Positions 25,737-34,162 of a stretch of 64,000 nt of DNA are shown piece by piece (position 1 is the first letter of the stretch; every line of letters begins with the position of its first letter). This DNA is from an uncultured Mailhella sp. (GTDB taxonomy: Bacteria > Desulfobacterota > Desulfovibrionia > Desulfovibrionales > Desulfovibrionaceae). Under the pieces are notes generated by a model. The model was not told where the DNA came from and did not search any database. It saw only the letters and a list, made by a program, of their open reading frames with translations. The DNA lies in NCBI RefSeq assembly GCF_963931295.1, contig NZ_OZ007001.1:62001-126000 (forward strand), read 5' to 3'. The translations under genes were made by a program, and so were the position numbers.

Positions 25737-26012
25737 TCACGCCTTTTGCACGCTAAGGAAGTCCGAAAACCTTTTCAGCGCGCAGATGACGGCATTGTGC
25801 GACCGGCTTCCGAGCTCCTGCTTACATCCCCCGACGTCGTATTGCGGCAGAATGTCGGCTATGCGTTCGGCCAATCCGGCCCAGCTCACGCCTTCCTCCT
25901 TTGCCACGAAATCAATTCTCCGACAGTAGTCATACACCGTGCTCGGGTGTCCGCTAGGTGTTACTTTACTGTATCCCCGCACTGTCAAATAGTTTTCAAA
26001 CGCCTCTTTCAT
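25737..26012 (-). CDS. Small protein resembling an integrase N-terminal (SAM-like) core-binding domain
   Basis: A 91-aa protein on the minus strand. The pattern FENYLTVRGYSKVT, then STVYDYCRRIDFVAKEEG, then HNAVICALKRFSDFL resembles the helical N-terminal domain of tyrosine recombinases, but the catalytic domain is absent, so it cannot recombine DNA by itself. A middle segment ILPQYDVGGCKQELGSRSHN gives it a distinct look. It could be a stand-alone DNA-binding protein or a remnant. Upstream is a strikingly AT-rich 190-base patch, which suggests acquisition. The identification is by residue pattern only. Confidence 0.55.
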   Translation of the reverse strand: MKEAFENYLTVRGYSKVTPSGHPSTVYDYCRRIDFVAKEEGVSWAGLAERIADILPQYDVGGCKQELGSRSHNAVICALKRFSDFLSVQKA

Positions 26013-26202
26013 AATATATCCCCATATTGTCTATGTAATTTCTTATTTGCATAGTCAAATACCATTTATATGTTAATACAATTTTTATTAAATATTGGAA
26101 AAGTTATATTAAAAATACATTCAAATATTATTAAAAATATTTAATAAATATCAATGATGTTTAATAATGATAAAAGATACGTCATGTATTTATTAAAAAG
26201 AA
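26013..26202. other. Very AT-rich intergenic patch
   Basis: About 190 bases of roughly 80% A+T in a GC-rich region, with many TATT/AATA runs and short imperfect palindromes such as AATATTTAATAAATATC. It lies directly upstream of the 91-aa gene and probably holds its promoter; no single -35/-10 pair stands out. It could be a xenogeneic-silencer binding region or a scar of transfer. Confidence 0.6.
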
Positions 26203-26235
26203 ACGGAACATGACAAGACTCTCGTCATGTTCCGT
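26203..26235 (-). terminator. Strong hairpin, second terminator downstream of prmA
   Basis: A 12-bp perfect stem ACGGAACATGAC (26203-26214) with GTCATGTTCCGT (26224-26235). On the minus strand it is followed by TTTCTTTTTAAT, so it can act as a backup to the prmA terminator just before it. Confidence 0.65.
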
Positions 26236-26246
26236 CTGCATCGCAT

Positions 26247-26279
26247 GCGGAAAAAGCCGCCGGAAGATTCCGACGGCTT
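26247..26279 (-). terminator. Intrinsic terminator of prmA
   Basis: On the minus strand AAGCCGTCGGA pairs with TCCGGCGGCTT (26254-26264 and 26269-26279 on the plus strand) with one mismatch, followed by TTTTT. Confidence 0.8.
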
Positions 26280-26298
26280 CTCTTCTTTGTCGTTTTTG

Positions 26299-27201
26299 TC
26301 AGTTCACGCGCGGCCAGTACAGGCACACCCAGTCGTCGGCCTCGGGATTCTCGCGGCTGGCCGAACGCGTGGGATCGCTCGCCGGAGACGGCATGCGCAG
26401 CTCACCCGGTTCGCCCATGGCCGCATAGGCCTCCAGCATGCCCGGCACCTGTACGGACAGAAAGCCGGAAAGCACAAGGCATCCGCCCGGCCTGACCAGC
26501 GGCATGAGCTGGGGGGCCATTTCCTTCAGCGGCCCGGCGAGAATGTTGGCAATGACCACGTCGAAGGTCTGCCCCTGCACCAGTTCCACGCTGCCTTCCT
26601 GAATGTCGAACTGCGCGGACACCCCGTTCATGTCGCAGTTCTCCCGCGAATTGCTGATGGAAAGCGGATCGATGTCCGCGCCGAAGCCGGACAGGCCGAG
26701 CTTCACGCAGCCTATGCCGAGAATACCCGTGCCCGTGCCCATGTCGAGAAAGCGCTGACCGGCCTTGAGCGCACCCGCCCGATGCAGCAGCGACATGGCT
26801 TCGAGGCACATGGTGGTCGTGGGATGATGTCCGGTGCCGAAGGCGGACTTGGGCTCAATGATGATGGGTATGCTGCCCTCCGCGGGTTCGTCCTTCATCC
26901 ACGGCGGAAGAATGAGGAAATCCCCGGCCTTCACGGGCGTAAAGTAGCTGCGCCAGCCGGCAAGCCAGTCCTTGTCGGGAATGGTTTCCCGGCTCAACAC
27001 GGCGTCCGGCAGCCTTTCGGCCAGGACCTGCGCCGTAAGATCCCGCTCATCCTCATCTTCGCAGGTGATGCGAAAACGCGTGTCGCCGTCAGGCAGCGAT
27101 TCCTCTTCCCATCCCGCCGAGGCGTGCTCGGCCACCAGCGCTTCGGCAAGAGGAAAATACTCCTCTCGAACCACGATATCCAGACGATACAACTGCGGCA
27201 T
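26299..27201 (-). CDS. prmA: Ribosomal protein L11 methyltransferase
   Basis: A 300-aa SAM-dependent enzyme that trimethylates ribosomal protein L11. The SAM-binding motif FLDMGTGTGILGIGC is near residues 157-171, motif II contains GFGADIDPLSI, and the catalytic region FDVVIANILAGPLKEM matches PrmA (N-I-L in place of NPPY). SAFGTGHHPTTTMCLEAM upstream is a diagnostic PrmA block. I chose ATG 27201 because AGGAG lies 7 bases upstream; the open frame continues 39 codons further without conservation. The C-terminus carries an extra Ser/Pro-rich stretch. It converges on the 91-aa gene region and ends in tandem terminators. Confidence 0.93.
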   Translation of the reverse strand: MPQLYRLDIVVREEYFPLAEALVAEHASAGWEEESLPDGDTRFRITCEDEDERDLTAQVLAERLPDAVLSRETIPDKDWLAGWRSYFTPVKAGDFLILPPWMKDEPAEGSIPIIIEPKSAFGTGHHPTTTMCLEAMSLLHRAGALKAGQRFLDMGTGTGILGIGCVKLGLSGFGADIDPLSISNSRENCDMNGVSAQFDIQEGSVELVQGQTFDVVIANILAGPLKEMAPQLMPLVRPGGCLVLSGFLSVQVPGMLEAYAAMGEPGELRMPSPASDPTRSASRENPEADDWVCLYWPRVN

Positions 27202-27378
27202 ATAAAAACTCCTGCCGTTTTCTTTTCTGTCATGCGCGGGAAAGTCCGCCTTCGTGATGTACCATCGGAACGGCCGCTTGCCAAGAACACTTGACAGCCG
27301 CCCCGCTCTGCCGCACATTCGACGCGTTGCGCCCGAATCCGGGCCCTCACCTCATCTCTTTTTTTTTCGGAACAACGC

Positions 27379-27981
27379 ATGGATCTCAACGGACTTATCG
27401 TCGGCCTCGGCAATCCGGGAGCCCAGTACAGGGGAACGCGTCACAACATCGGCTTCATGTCGGTGCAGACACTGCTCGAAGAAGTGGAACGCGGCAACAG
27501 CCGCGCCCCGGAACAGCTTTCCGGCTCCAAATTCAACGCACTGCTCTGGCGCATTCAGATTCCCGGCGGCGGCACATGGCTCGTGGCCGAACCCCAGACC
27601 TTCATGAATCTGAGCGGCGACGCCGTGCAGCCTCTCATGGCCTGGTATCGCCTGAAGCCCGAACAGCTGCTCGTCGTTCACGATGAACTCGATCTCGAAC
27701 CGGGCAGGCTCAAGCTCAAGAAAGGCGGCAGCGCGGCCGGTCACAACGGCATCAAATCCATACAGCAGCGCCTCGGCACGCCCGAATTCTATCGCCTGCG
27801 CGTGGGCGTGGGCAAGCCGCAGAACAGAGAGCAGGTCATCCCCTGGGTGCTCGGACGTTTCGGCGAAGCCGAGCGCGACATCATGAACAAGACCTTTCCG
27901 AACATCGTCGACGCCGTCATCCGCTTCGCCGTGGACGGCCCCGAGCGCGCCATCAACGTGGTCAACACCCGCAAAAAATAG
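27379..27981 (+). CDS. pth: Peptidyl-tRNA hydrolase
   Basis: A 200-aa cytoplasmic enzyme that frees tRNA from stalled peptidyl-tRNAs. Family landmarks: [19 protein letters not shown] at residues 9-27 with the catalytic His in [18 protein letters not shown] near residue 74, [11 protein letters not shown] near residue 98 with the conserved Asp, and [13 protein letters not shown] near residue 115. The length is typical. The upstream ribosome site is weak (CGGAA). The gene is followed by the rho promoter. Confidence 0.96.
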   Translation: MDLNGLIVGLGNPGAQYRGTRHNIGFMSVQTLLEEVERGNSRAPEQLSGSKFNALLWRIQIPGGGTWLVAEPQTFMNLSGDAVQPLMAWYRLKPEQLLVVHDELDLEPGRLKLKKGGSAAGHNGIKSIQQRLGTPEFYRLRVGVGKPQNREQVIPWVLGRFGEAERDIMNKTFPNIVDAVIRFAVDGPERAINVVNTRKK

Positions 27982-27999
27982 CCGGTTCCTCTCCGGGAC

Positions 28000-28028
28000 T
28001 TGCCAATAGCGGGAAAAAACTCTATAGT
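28000..28028 (+). promoter_or_regulatory. Promoter of rho
   Basis: TTGCCA (28000-28005), 17-base spacer, TATAGT (28023-28028). This leaves a 5' leader of about 105 bases before the rho ATG, fitting the known autoregulation of rho through its leader. Confidence 0.6.
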
Positions 28029-28139
28029 TCTCTCGCTGACCGTTGTTCTGCGGTCTTTTTCCCTTCTCTTTCTTTCTTGTCTTCGCGCCCTTCCGGCGTG
28101 ATCTTCCCTGTACTTTCTCCTTTTCCCGGTGGTATCTCT

Positions 28140-29465
28140 ATGCCCATACGGAAACGTAAAGCTCCCGTCGAGCCCGAAACTGCAGAATCTGCCCCAATTC
28201 TTGACGAAAGCGTCCTGAATCTTACCGAACTCAAGACCCGCAAAATGCAGGATCTCATGGATCTGGCGGACAAGTATCAGCTTGAAAACGCCAGTTCCAT
28301 GCGCAAGCAGGAACTCATCTTTGCCCTGCTTCAGGCCTGCGCCTCGCAAAACGGCGTCATCCACAGCGACGGCGTGCTCGAAATACTGCCCGACGGCTAC
28401 GGCTTCCTCCGTTCCCCGCTCTGCAGCTACATGCCCGGCCCCGACGACGTGTATGTCTCCCCCTCTCAGATACGCCGCTATCATCTGCGCAAGGGTGACT
28501 GCGTCTCCGGGCAGATCCGCCCTCCCAAGGAAGGCGAACGCTATTTTGCGCTGGTCCGCGTCAATGAAATAGGTTTCGAGCCGCCGGAAAACGCCCGGCA
28601 TCTGGTGCTTTTCGACAACCTCACGCCGGTGTATCCCGACCAGCAGTTCCGCATGGAAACCGATCCCAAGAACATGTCGTCGCGCATCATCGACCTCATG
28701 TCTCCCATCGGCCGCGGACAGCGCGCCCTCATCGTGGCTCCGCCGCGCACCGGCAAGACCATACTGCTCCAGACCATCGCCAACGCCATCAATGCGAACT
28801 ATCCCGACGTGTACCTCATCATTCTTCTGGTGGACGAACGCCCGGAAGAAGTCACGGACATGGAACGCACGGTGAAAAACGCTGAAGTGGTGAGCTCCAC
28901 CTTCGACGAACCTCCGCAGCGCCACGTGCAGGTGTGCGAAATGGTGCTCGAAAAGGCCAAACGCCTCGTGGAACGCAAGCGCGACGTGGTCATTCTGCTC
29001 GACTCCATCACCAGACTGGGCCGCGCCTACAACACCGTGACCCCCTCCAGCGGCCGCGTACTTTCCGGCGGTCTGGACGCCAACGCCCTGCAGCGGCCCA
29101 AGCGCTTTTTCGGCGCGGCGCGCAACATTGAGGGCGGCGGATCGCTGACCATCATCGCCACGGCGCTCATCGACACCGGTTCCCGCATGGACGAAGTCAT
29201 TTTTGAAGAGTTCAAGGGCACCGGCAACTGCGAAATCTATCTCGACCGTCACCTCTCCGACAAGCGCGTATTCCCCGCCATCGACATCAACCGCACAGGC
29301 ACCCGCAAGGAAGATCTGCTGCTCGGCGAAGACGTGCTCAACAGAGTGTGGATTCTGCGCAAGATACTTGCCCCCATGTCCCCCATCGACAGCATGGAAT
29401 TCCTGCTCGACAAGATGAAGGGCACCAAGAGCAACAAGGACTTTCTGAGCGGCATGGGACGCTAG
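28140..29465 (+). CDS. rho: Transcription termination factor Rho
   Basis: A 441-aa RNA-dependent hexameric ATPase that ends transcription of untranslated RNA. The N-terminal Rho domain [18 protein letters not shown] starts near residue 28, the RNA-binding cold-shock-like domain follows ([17 protein letters not shown], near residue 78), Walker A is [12 protein letters not shown] near residue 200, and the Q/R loops lie in the late third. I chose ATG 28140 (MPIRKRKAP) because the upstream in-frame extension is not conserved; the ribosome site GGTGG is weak. A Lys/Arg/Glu-rich N-terminal tail of about 25 residues precedes the Rho domain. Confidence 0.96.
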   Translation: MPIRKRKAPVEPETAESAPILDESVLNLTELKTRKMQDLMDLADKYQLENASSMRKQELIFALLQACASQNGVIHSDGVLEILPDGYGFLRSPLCSYMPGPDDVYVSPSQIRRYHLRKGDCVSGQIRPPKEGERYFALVRVNEIGFEPPENARHLVLFDNLTPVYPDQQFRMETDPKNMSSRIIDLMSPIGRGQRALIVAPPRTGKTILLQTIANAINANYPDVYLIILLVDERPEEVTDMERTVKNAEVVSSTFDEPPQRHVQVCEMVLEKAKRLVERKRDVVILLDSITRLGRAYNTVTPSSGRVLSGGLDANALQRPKRFFGAARNIEGGGSLTIIATALIDTGSRMDEVIFEEFKGTGNCEIYLDRHLSDKRVFPAIDINRTGTRKEDLLLGEDVLNRVWILRKILAPMSPIDSMEFLLDKMKGTKSNKDFLSGMGR

Positions 29466-29494
29466 GCCGCCCGGAGCGCCGCGCAGAAAAGGCG

Positions 29495-29523
29495 TTGACA
29501 ATATGCCTGTTGCGGTGCATAGT
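29495..29523 (+). promoter_or_regulatory. Promoter of tRNA-Arg
   Basis: Perfect -35 TTGACA (29495-29500), 17-base spacer, -10 CATAGT (29518-29523). It is placed 28 bases before the tRNA. Confidence 0.7.
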
Positions 29524-29551
29524 CCCTTTCACGTCGGGGTTCTTCCCCCTT

Positions 29552-29628
29552 GCGCCCGTGGCTCAGCTGGATAGAGCGACAGCCTCCGGAGCTGTAGGTC
29601 GCGCGTTCGACTCGCGCCGGGCGCACCA
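29552..29628 (+). tRNA. tRNA-Arg (CCG)
   Basis: A 77-base cloverleaf with encoded CCA. Acceptor GCGCCCG/CGGGCGC, anticodon stem ACAGC/GCTGT with loop CTCCGGA, anticodon CCG, reading CGG codons. Confidence 0.96.
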
Positions 29629-29636
29629 TGAATTTC

Positions 29637-29666
29637 AGGGATACCGGAAATCCGGTATCCCTTTTT
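29637..29666 (+). terminator. Intrinsic terminator after tRNA-Arg
   Basis: A 12-bp stem AGGGATACCGGA (29637-29648) with TCCGGTATCCCT (29651-29662), 2-base loop as drawn, followed by TTTT. Confidence 0.88.
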
Positions 29667-29706
29667 CTGTATGCAGCCTGTTCATGACTGCCAAGAGAGG
29701 CCCGCA

Positions 29707-30354
29707 GTGTTTCTCGTACGACTTCTCCTTCTGGTTCTCGTGTTTCTGCTCGCCGGCTGCGGCACTCATTACAACGTCGCCGTCGATTCCCTGCGCGACG
29801 CGAATCAGCCTTCAGGCACGGTGTACGTCGCGCAGCCCGGCAATGAAGGCGTTCACAACACCGATCTGCTGTTCAAGGACGTCGTGCGTCAGCTCACTCC
29901 CGCGTTCCGTTCCCGGGGCTACACGCTCGTGGACGACGTGAAAAACGCGGACAACGCCGCCGTCATCACCTACTGGATGGACGAGCCGCGCGTCCACATC
30001 AACACCGACACCATTACACGTTCCTACCCCGTCGTGGTGGGCTACGGCAAACATCGCCGCGTGGAATACATGTACGTGGACGAGCCCGTCGTCACCAGCA
30101 CGACCATCTATACCGCCAACCTGCGCATCGAAGCCTACAGCCTCACCCCGGACAAGAAGCAGGAACGGCAGATATGGCGCACGGCCCTGCGCTGCTCCGG
30201 AGGCACGGAAGATTTCCGCACGCTGCTCTTCAGCATGGTGCAGGTGCTGCCTTCCGTCATGTCCACACAGAGCAACGGCATGCAGTACTATGACGTGTTC
30301 ATCGGCGAAGACGGAGAAATAGAAGTGAAGAACATGGCGGACGGCATGTTCTGA
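29707..30354 (+). CDS. Lipoprotein, DUF4136-like
   Basis: A 215-aa lipoprotein. I chose the GTG at 29707: GAGAGG lies 6 bases upstream and the protein then begins with a proper signal (VFLVRLLLLVLVFLLAGC, lipobox LLAGC, Cys near residue 18). The ATG at 29671 has no ribosome site and would add an acidic n-region. The mature part resembles DUF4136 lipoproteins: NVAVDSLRDANQ at the start, an AVITYWMDE strand and TANLRIEAYSLTPDK further on. The function is unknown; probably anchored in the outer membrane. No operon partner: a tRNA precedes it and a long gene-free stretch follows. Confidence 0.75.
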   Translation: MFLVRLLLLVLVFLLAGCGTHYNVAVDSLRDANQPSGTVYVAQPGNEGVHNTDLLFKDVVRQLTPAFRSRGYTLVDDVKNADNAAVITYWMDEPRVHINTDTITRSYPVVVGYGKHRRVEYMYVDEPVVTSTTIYTANLRIEAYSLTPDKKQERQIWRTALRCSGGTEDFRTLLFSMVQVLPSVMSTQSNGMQYYDVFIGEDGEIEVKNMADGMF

Positions 30355-31069
30355 TTTATGCCGCGCTGCCCCCGCAGCGGACGGACGATGCCACGACGGC
30401 AGCCTTGCGCCGTGCCGGGCGCTGAAAGCCGCGCTCCATGGAGGCAGAACAGTGCCGACGCGGGGCGAGAACGACGCTGCGCCTTCCTGAATAAAATCCA
30501 ATGCGCGCTCCTTTTGACGGCAATGCGCACAGCGGCTGAACGAGGCGCGCGGGAAGGCCGCCGCTCAAAACCGACCGAAGCCCGGCATCGGCCAACGCCC
30601 GCTCCTGCGGCGAAGCCGGGCAACGCCCTCCTCAGGCAGCCCCTGCTTCAGGAGCCGGACCGAAGCCTGATCGCCATTTCCGACCTGTGCTCCGCCTGCC
30701 GCTAAAGAAAGGATGCCCCTCTCTGCGCTTTGCCCGCACTCTACAAGATTGCGTTACCTCATCACGCGCTGCCCACGCTCCCGCACGCGCCTGCAAAGCG
30801 GCCTGCTGTTCCGCCCTTTGCAGCGCAATTCCATTCGGCCTTCGCGTCGCGCGCAGCCTCACGCGCCCCAGCTCTCGGCAAGTTTGCGCAGCCTCCAGAA
30901 TGCCCACACTCTCGCCATGACTCCCCCTTGCGCAGCCTCGCCCGGGTATTCTTCGTGCGCCGCAACTTTTCCCTGCGCCTTGAAATGCTGAAAATTTTGT
31001 CAGGATATCGGCCTTCGGCTTGCTCCGCGTCTCCATTCCTGTTATTTTGAAATGGAAAGGAGCGCTCCC
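30355..31069. other. Long gene-free stretch before modB
   Basis: About 715 bases. Open frames on both strands are Ala/Arg/Pro-rich and show no family or ribosome site. GCGCAGCCTC occurs three times at 30851, 30887 and about 30930. The last 60 bases become AT-richer (AAAATTTTGTCAGGATATC) and should hold the modBC promoter. A dead gene is possible but I could not recognise it. Confidence 0.45.
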
Positions 31070-31750
31070 ATGGAATTTTCCCTTTTCGGGCAGCAGTTTT
31101 CTCTGTTTCCCATCATGCTGTCGTTGAAAGTCGCCGGACTGTCCACTCTGGCCTCTCTTGTGCTCGGCACTCTTACGGCCCGCATTCTCGCAAGGCGACG
31201 CTCCGTCTGCGCGGCCGTCATTGATTCGCTCTGCACGCTTCCCATGGTGCTGCCTCCCACCGTGCTGGGCTACTATCTCATTTTGCTGCTGGGCAGAAAC
31301 GGCGTCTTCGGCCCGGTGCTGCAAGAGCTCGGCCTGCAGTTCATGTTTTCCTGGCAGGGCGCCGTGGTGGCGGCCACGGTCGTGGTCTTTCCCCTTATCT
31401 ACAAGTCGGCGAAAACCGCCCTCGAACAGGTGGACGCCAACGTGGAAAAGGCCGCGCGCACGCTGGGAGCCTCAGAAATCGCCGTCTTCTTTTCCATCAG
31501 TCTGCCGCTCGCCGGACGCGGCATTCTTTCCGGGGCCATGCTGGCCTTTGCCCGAGGCATGGGCGAATTCGGCGCAACCCTTATGCTGGCCGGCAATATT
31601 CCGGGCAAAACCCAGACCCTCGCCCTCGCCATCTACGACGCCTTTCAAGCCGGCAACGACGCGCTGGCCGCCGGGCTCGTCATCCTGACTTCGTGCATCT
31701 GCGCCGCCATTCTCGTGACCGCCGACTATCTGCTGGGAGGTTCCCGGTGA
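31070..31750 (+). CDS. modB: Molybdate ABC transporter permease
   Basis: A 226-aa inner-membrane permease with about five to six spans. The start ATG 31070 follows AAAGGAG by 7 bases; an in-frame ATG at 31052 is less likely. The ABC-permease EAA loop is EKAARTLGASEIAVFFSISL followed by PLAGRGILSGAMLAFARGMG, the ModB-type coupling helix contacting ModC. TLPMVLPPTVLGYY is a typical ModB segment. Its stop overlaps the modC GTG by 4 bases. It supplies Mo (or W) for the formate dehydrogenase and Mop in this window. Confidence 0.94.
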   Translation: MEFSLFGQQFSLFPIMLSLKVAGLSTLASLVLGTLTARILARRRSVCAAVIDSLCTLPMVLPPTVLGYYLILLLGRNGVFGPVLQELGLQFMFSWQGAVVAATVVVFPLIYKSAKTALEQVDANVEKAARTLGASEIAVFFSISLPLAGRGILSGAMLAFARGMGEFGATLMLAGNIPGKTQTLALAIYDAFQAGNDALAAGLVILTSCICAAILVTADYLLGGSR

Positions 31751-32565
31751 TCGATCTTTCCGTTCAAGCCACGCTCAAGGGGCGGCACGGGGCCTTTTCC
31801 CTCGACGTCAGCCTCAAAAGTTCCGCCTCGCGTCTGGTTCTCTTCGGCCCTTCCGGATCGGGAAAAACCCTTACCCTGCAAATGATCGCCGGTCTCGTTC
31901 ATCCTCACACGGGGCACATCATTGCCGACGACGCCGTGTTCTTCGACTCCGAAAAAGGCATCGACATGCCCGCCCGCAAACGCCGCATCGGCTACGTGTT
32001 TCAGGACTACGCGCTCTTTCCCCACATGACCGTCCGGCAGAATCTCGCCTTCGCCCTGCAGCAGCAGGAAAAGTACGTTCCCGTTCTCGGCAGCGCCTTT
32101 CGGGCCATGTTTCCGGCCAGACTCAGCGACGAGCAGGAGGCCTCCCTTCAGCTCATGCTCGACCTTCTGGAAATCGCTCACCTTGCCGACCGCAGACCGT
32201 CGCAGATATCCGGCGGACAGAAGCAGCGCGTGGCCCTGGCCCGGGCGCTGCTCATTTCTCCGCGCCTGCTGCTTCTCGATGAACCCTTCGCCGCGCTCGA
32301 TCCGCTGCTGCGCATCCGCATGCGCAAGGAAATAGCCGGCATTCTGGACAACTGCGGCGTGCCTCTCATCATGATTACCCATGACCCGGAAGACGTGGAC
32401 GCCTTTGCCGAAGACCTCGCCGTGTACGCCGACGGCCGCATTCTCGCCATGGAGCGCAATTTTCACACGCGTTCGCTTTTCGCGCAGGACTCGCTCTCCT
32501 ACCTGTCCGACATTCTCACCAGGGGCGGACAGGCCGAACGCCCCTTCGGCTTCGACGACGTGTGA
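31747..32565 (+). CDS. modC: Molybdate ABC transporter ATP-binding protein
   Basis: A 272-aa ATPase. I chose the GTG at 31747, which overlaps the modB TGA (GTGA) with GGGAGG 6 bases upstream. Walker A is FGPSGSGKTLTLQM near residue 38, the Q-loop YVFQDYALFPHMT near residue 85, the signature ISGGQKQRVALARAL near residue 155, and Walker B LLLLDEPFAALD near residue 175. It is shorter than E. coli ModC (about 350 aa) and lacks the C-terminal Mop-like regulatory domain. An insertion between Q-loop and signature (KYVPVLGSAFRAMFPARLSD) is unusual. No modA follows; modA is convergent downstream. Confidence 0.93.
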   Translation: MIDLSVQATLKGRHGAFSLDVSLKSSASRLVLFGPSGSGKTLTLQMIAGLVHPHTGHIIADDAVFFDSEKGIDMPARKRRIGYVFQDYALFPHMTVRQNLAFALQQQEKYVPVLGSAFRAMFPARLSDEQEASLQLMLDLLEIAHLADRRPSQISGGQKQRVALARALLISPRLLLLDEPFAALDPLLRIRMRKEIAGILDNCGVPLIMITHDPEDVDAFAEDLAVYADGRILAMERNFHTRSLFAQDSLSYLSDILTRGGQAERPFGFDDV

Positions 32566-33005
32566 GCCGCTGCGCGGGACGCATTGCTCTTTCCGTCCGC
32601 AGGCGCTTTCGGCACAGGTTCCGACGAGGCGCGGACGAAGCCGTGCCGCCGCTCCGGCTTCCGCATGCCGGGGCAGACGGCAAGCGCCTCTTGCTGCGTC
32701 GCCCCCGCTCGAAGAGGCAAAAAGCCGCCCCATCCGAAGACGGGACGGCTCGACGGCGTCGTCAGGAACCAACGGGATCTGCACGGCTTCTCTGAACCAC
32801 TTTCCCGGAATGCGGAGACTTTCTGCCGGACGCTGCAACAGGGGGTTGTCCGCAGCGCCCGGGACCACGACCTGCTCAAGAACGTTCACAAACGTCCGCA
32901 GGTCTCAAGTTGCCGAAACGCGGGCTCGGAATGCCGGACAACGCCGTTTCGCATTGCCCGGCAGACGCAGCGCCTTGTTTTCCGGCGCGTTATTTGCGGA
33001 ATGTT
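32566..33005. other. Gene-free stretch between convergent modC and modA
   Basis: About 440 bases between convergent genes. The only structure is the minus-strand terminator at 32719-32750. Open frames look random. The right half could be the 3' untranslated end of the modA mRNA. Confidence 0.45.
32719..32750 (-). terminator. Intrinsic terminator, probably of modA
   Basis: On the minus strand AGCCGTCCCGTC pairs with GATGGGGCGGCT (two G-U pairs) around a TTCG tetraloop, followed by TTTTT. It lies 255 bases beyond the modA stop codon. Confidence 0.75.
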
Positions 33006-33752
33006 CTACTTTACCGGACTGAAACCGTAATGAGCGAGAATCTCAAGACCTCTCGGAGACAGCGCGAAGTCCACGAACTTCTGAGCGTCATTTCTGTCGG
33101 CGCTGTTTTTGGCAACAGCAATGGGATAGCACACCGGCTTGTGGCCGGTCATGGCCGTGACGATGCGCACGTCCTTGCCGCCGGCAAGCGCGTCGGTGCG
33201 GTACACAAAGCCCGCGTCGGCCTCGCCGCGCTGAATGTAGCTCAGCACCTGACGCACGTTGTTGCCGAACACGAATTTGCTCTGCAACGCCTCCCAGGTT
33301 CCGGCGCTGGTCAGCGCTTCGCGGGCATAACGTCCGGCAGGAACGCTCTCGGGCGTACCGATGGCTATGTGCTTCACCGCGGCGTCGGCAAGCCCGTCCG
33401 GGCCGGTCAGCGTTCCGTTTGCAGGCGTGATGAGCACAAGATCATTCAGGGCAAAATCTCTGCGCGTGGCGGGATCCACCAGCGACTTCTTAACAGCCGA
33501 ATCCATGGTTTCCTGATCCGCCGAGGCGAACACGTCCACCGGAGCACCCTGCTCCATCTGACGAAGCAGATTGTTGGAAGACGCAAAGTTCAGGTTGACC
33601 TTTACCCCGGTTTCCTTCGTGAACTCCTGCGAAATCTGCGTGAAGGATTCCGACAGGCTCGCGGCCGCGGAAACCGTGATCTCCGCGGCGTTCGCCGCAG
33701 ATGCGGCAAGGCCCAGGGCAAGAACAAGGGCAAGGGCGGCAAGTTTTTTCAT
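33006..33752 (-). CDS. modA: Molybdate ABC transporter substrate-binding protein
   Basis: A 248-aa periplasmic protein. It has a Sec signal MKKLAALALVLALGLAASA cut near ANA|AEI. The ligand-binding start VSAAASLSESFTQISQEF and FASSNNLLRQMEQGAPVDVF match ModA, where the Ser and Ala residues contact the oxyanion; PFAM-type YIQRGEADAGFVYRTDA near the end is also typical. TGAGGAGGAG lies just before the ATG. It is transcribed toward modBC rather than with them, so it can be regulated separately. Tungstate binding is possible and cannot be excluded by sequence. Confidence 0.94.
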   Translation of the reverse strand: MKKLAALALVLALGLAASAANAAEITVSAAASLSESFTQISQEFTKETGVKVNLNFASSNNLLRQMEQGAPVDVFASADQETMDSAVKKSLVDPATRRDFALNDLVLITPANGTLTGPDGLADAAVKHIAIGTPESVPAGRYAREALTSAGTWEALQSKFVFGNNVRQVLSYIQRGEADAGFVYRTDALAGGKDVRIVTAMTGHKPVCYPIAVAKNSADRNDAQKFVDFALSPRGLEILAHYGFSPVK

Positions 33753-33782
33753 GAGCTCCTCCTCATTTCAATATTTGCTTAC

Positions 33783-33810
33783 AACATACAAGATTTATTT
33801 CTTTTTTCAA
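33783..33810 (-). promoter_or_regulatory. Promoter candidate of modA
   Basis: On the minus strand TTGAAA (33810-33805), 16-base spacer, TATGTT (33788-33783), about 30 bases before the modA ATG. Confidence 0.35.
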
Positions 33811-34162
33811 TCAAATTCGCACAATTTTTTTATGAAATAAAATCGCATGCAATATCAATGCCTTATTTTTCATCATCGGAGACATTACCGATAAAGAGAA
33901 CGTCGACTCGGATAAAATTTTCATGTCGCAGTCAAAAAAATCGCGTCTGATTCACTTTTGTGAAAAAATTTTTTATGCAATATGTCCTGTTTTCCGGCAA
34001 CATTTTTTCAAAAAAACATGAAAATCATTCTCTGTAGAAAATAAAAGCATGTCCTGATCTTTTCTTTTTATCCATTTTATAGGATAACAAGCACGACTTT
34101 TAGTCCTTTTTTTTCTTTTTTCAGGACAAGCGCCGTCCTTCCTTCCAACGTCCGAGGTCGTC
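33811..34162. other. AT-rich region between modA and histidine phosphatase genes
   Basis: About 350 bases, rich in A and T runs (for example 33955-34030), with no protein or RNA gene seen. It separates the divergent modA and phosphatase genes and must hold their promoters. A run of T with small hairpin GACTTTTAGTC lies near 34098. Confidence 0.5.

Noticed and set aside
26013..26202. AT-rich patch as a replication origin or CRISPR leader
   Set aside because: No DnaA-box cluster, no repeat-spacer pattern, and no cas or dnaA gene nearby.
30859..30918. 19-residue minus-strand frame with GGGGGAG upstream
   Set aside because: It is too short and without known family or conserved context; the stretch holds repeated 10-mers that create such frames.
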